The position numbers and the translations under genes are program-made. From Spirochaetaceae bacterium (GTDB lineage: Bacteria > Spirochaetota > Spirochaetia > Treponematales > Breznakiellaceae): DNA of 27,339 bases. Under the pieces are notes generated by a model. That model made no database searches, was not told the origin of the DNA, and worked only from the letters and a program-made list of their open reading frames with translations. Location: contig JAIRPU010000139.1 in assembly GCA_031256815.1 (NCBI GenBank), positions 1 through 27,339 on the forward strand, read 5' to 3'. Within the stretch, counting starts at the first letter, position 1, and every line of letters starts with the position of its first letter. Of this stretch, positions 26,180 through 27,339 are shown piece after piece.

Positions 26180-26198
26180 ACAAAAGAAAAAATAATAA

Positions 26199-26234
26199 TT
26201 AAACTATTCCCCCGATTAAGGGGGAATAGTTTAA
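26199..26234 (+). other. Perfect 15-bp hairpin after the giant gene
   Basis: TTAAACTATTCCCCC (26199-26213) pairs perfectly with GGGGGAATAGTTTAA (26220-26234) around loop GATTAA, starting 20 bases after the stop codon. On the + strand the 3' arm is followed by TGTTAC rather than a T-run. On the - strand it is followed by a T-rich stretch. It may end transcription in both directions or mark a cassette edge. Confidence 0.7.
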
Positions 26235-26302
26235 TGTTACGGTTATTTATCACTTTTATTAGGTAATCCATTACATTTGTCATGGTATAGCTTGATTTTG
26301 CT

Positions 26303-26311
26303 TGCTATAAG
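26303..26311 (+). promoter_or_regulatory. Possible extended -10 promoter for the small M23-like gene
   Basis: TGCTATAAG (26303-26311) fits the extended -10 pattern TGn-TATAAT with one mismatch. No good -35 is seen at the right distance (TGGTAT at 26283-26288), as is common for extended -10 promoters. It would allow the gene to be expressed independently of the giant gene. Confidence 0.35.
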
Positions 26312-26380
26312 AGAAAAACAGACGTATTCTGGTTATCAGAACAGTTTGTTCAAAAAATTTTATTTATTAGGAGAAGATTT

Positions 26381-26995
26381 ATGAAAAAGATTGTTGTATT
26401 GGTTCTTTTGGTATTTTGGGCTGAGATGGTATGGGGGCAAAACGCTTCAGATAAAGGGGTAGTCCATGCAGACCATATAACTAATGGATTGAATTTAGAG
26501 TCATTTTATGGACAAATTCCTTTCCCAAAGGCGCTGGAACCTCCGGTCTTAAAAAAAGAAGCCGAAATGTCTGCCGTGTTTATGTTTAACCCAGGAGAAG
26601 AAATTAATTGTATTTTTCTTAAAGAGAAGGTTATAAGTGTGTCAGATGATGTAAAAAACAAACGGAACTTTGGTAAGTATGTTGAAACGGTTGTGGAAAT
26701 TAAATATAACTATAGAGGACAAGATAGAACCGATAAGTTATATGTTGTTTATTCGAATCTTTCAAAAGTAAAGGCAAAAAAAGGAGATGATAATAATTCT
26801 TATAATGGTAATTTGATATTGGGACTTACCGGTGGTGCCGGGACGCCAATACACAAAGATAACAATTTATACATTTATATATATACGATTGGTTCGAGTC
26901 CGTATTTGGATACAATATCAAAAGCCTATACATCGGATGGGAATATTTATTGGTGGGATCCATGCAGGATTATAAATCCAAACATAAAAAATTAG
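26381..26995 (+). CDS. Secreted M23-like pseudoenzyme, candidate partner/immunity protein of the giant protein
   Basis: A 204-residue protein with a signal peptide (two Lys, hydrophobic core, likely cleavage after VWG at residue 19), so periplasmic or secreted. Residues about 77-185 match the M23 tip of the preceding giant protein: GKYV (98 here, 3046 there), an Ile-x-YNY-x-GQ block, a Leu-Lys/Glu-Lys segment, LGLTGGAG against LGISGNTG, YTI, and SPYLDTIS against SPYLNSLS. The metal ligands are gone: no HxGxD, LHL became SNL, and HAH aligns with Leu-Tyr-Ile. It is therefore a catalytically dead relative. Being next to the gene for an active peptidase and exported to the compartment where that enzyme would act, it could be an immunity protein or a regulator. 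A displaced, decaying tip copy is the main alternative. Ribosome site AGGAG at 26369-26373, 7 bases before ATG. Confidence 0.8.
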   Translation: MKKIVVLVLLVFWAEMVWGQNASDKGVVHADHITNGLNLESFYGQIPFPKALEPPVLKKEAEMSAVFMFNPGEEINCIFLKEKVISVSDDVKNKRNFGKYVETVVEIKYNYRGQDRTDKLYVVYSNLSKVKAKKGDDNNSYNGNLILGLTGGAGTPIHKDNNLYIYIYTIGSSPYLDTISKAYTSDGNIYWWDPCRIINPNIKN

Positions 26996-27022
26996 ATTTG
27001 GAGACTTATAAATATTTCTGTG

Positions 27023-27062
27023 TAAGACAAATGCGGCAGCAAACGCTGCCGCATTTGTCTTA
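27023..27062 (+). terminator. Perfect 18-bp hairpin after the M23-like gene
   Basis: TAAGACAAATGCGGCAGC (27023-27040) pairs perfectly with GCTGCCGCATTTGTCTTA (27045-27062) around loop AAAC, 28 bases after the stop. There is no T-run on either side beyond those inside the stem, so a bidirectional or processed 3' end is likely. The GCGGCAGC core recalls the GC-rich hairpins elsewhere in the window. Confidence 0.6.
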
Positions 27063-27299
27063 AAACCGGCGTTTGCGGATATACCATAAACGCTTTCTGT
27101 AAAACATTATTCCAGGGCTTGGGCGTTTCCTTATATGTCTTAGGAAAAGAAACTTTATAACAGGCCGCGGAATAAGACGAAACAATGACACATTACTTGA
27201 CTGATGTTCATTGTTTTTATTAAATAATACCCCTCCCAAATGTTTGAGTAGTACTATCATAATGAATATAATTATAGAATTGAATTTCAAAGAAAGCAA
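27060..27299 (-). CDS. Doubtful small ORF, possibly the remnant of a gene end
   Basis: A minus-strand frame of 79 codons from a TTG start at 27299 to TAA at 27060. There is no ribosome site. The first 40 residues come from AT-rich DNA and read like noncoding sequence. The last 35 (from about 27165 down) are very rich in Arg and Lys with FLRHIRKRP and FYRKRLWYIRKRRF, come from GC-richer DNA, and end exactly at the hairpin 27023-27062, as a true gene end would. I do not recognise it. Apart from this and the hairpin I see nothing in 26996-27339. Confidence 0.2.
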   Translation of the reverse strand: MLSLKFNSIIIFIMIVLLKHLGGVLFNKNNEHQSSNVSLFRLIPRPVIKFLFLRHIRKRPSPGIMFYRKRLWYIRKRRF

Positions 27300-27339
27300 A
27301 TAAAAACATAAGATTATATGACTATTGTAATATTTATAT

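Noticed and set aside
1..27339. CRISPR array, tRNA, rRNA, insertion sequence or phage genes
   Set aside because: No regularly spaced repeats, cloverleaf genes, transposase-like frames or phage structural genes were seen on either strand.

Overview
The window looks like a spirochaete chromosome, most likely a Treponema-type host-associated species. The reasons are relaxed spirochaete-style lipoboxes (FSC, FMNC, FYSC), a CBS/DRTGG-type manganese pyrophosphatase, and a giant coiled-coil exported protein of a kind I associate with Treponema and Leptospira. The assignment is from gene style, not from a database search. All confident genes are on the + strand. I see no tRNA, rRNA, CRISPR array, transposase or prophage genes.

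Layout. 1-119 is the tail of an upstream gene, followed by a hairpin and a clear terminator. 225-1636 is a self-contained unit: promoter, lipoprotein gene, terminator. 1722-5909 holds a membrane/coiled-coil protein (DUF4230-like), a membrane-anchored beta-propeller-like protein and a CBS-DRTGG manganese-dependent inorganic pyrophosphatase. It ends in an extremely GC-rich run of perfect hairpins (5695-5956), one of which is a very strong terminator.

6094-16512 is a tightly packed five-gene operon with overlapping or nearly touching genes: an RND-type periplasmic adaptor (lipoprotein), two paralogous multi-Ig (SbsA/Big_5-like) lipoproteins and two different RND permeases. This looks like a two-permease envelope pump with two dedicated Ig lipoproteins. 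No TolC-type outer-membrane channel is encoded in the window.

16616-26179 is a single 3187-codon gene for a giant exported protein. It has a signal peptide, about 2,200 residues of coiled coil containing two blocks of a 29-residue tryptophan repeat, a Gly/Ala-rich hydrophobic zone, a conserved HEAYRDG-type region, and an AT-rich C-terminal tip carrying a complete M23 (LytM) zinc-peptidase signature. A run of eight G lies inside that tip, between the two metal-binding motifs. The next gene (26381-26995) encodes a short secreted protein that is visibly homologous to the M23 tip but has lost its metal ligands. It is flanked by two perfect inverted repeats. The pair reads like a polymorphic-toxin-type effector with a derived, catalytically dead partner, possibly an immunity protein. 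This is the most interesting part of the window and the role of the partner is inference.

The last 340 bases hold a hairpin and, on the minus strand, only a doubtful small ORF.
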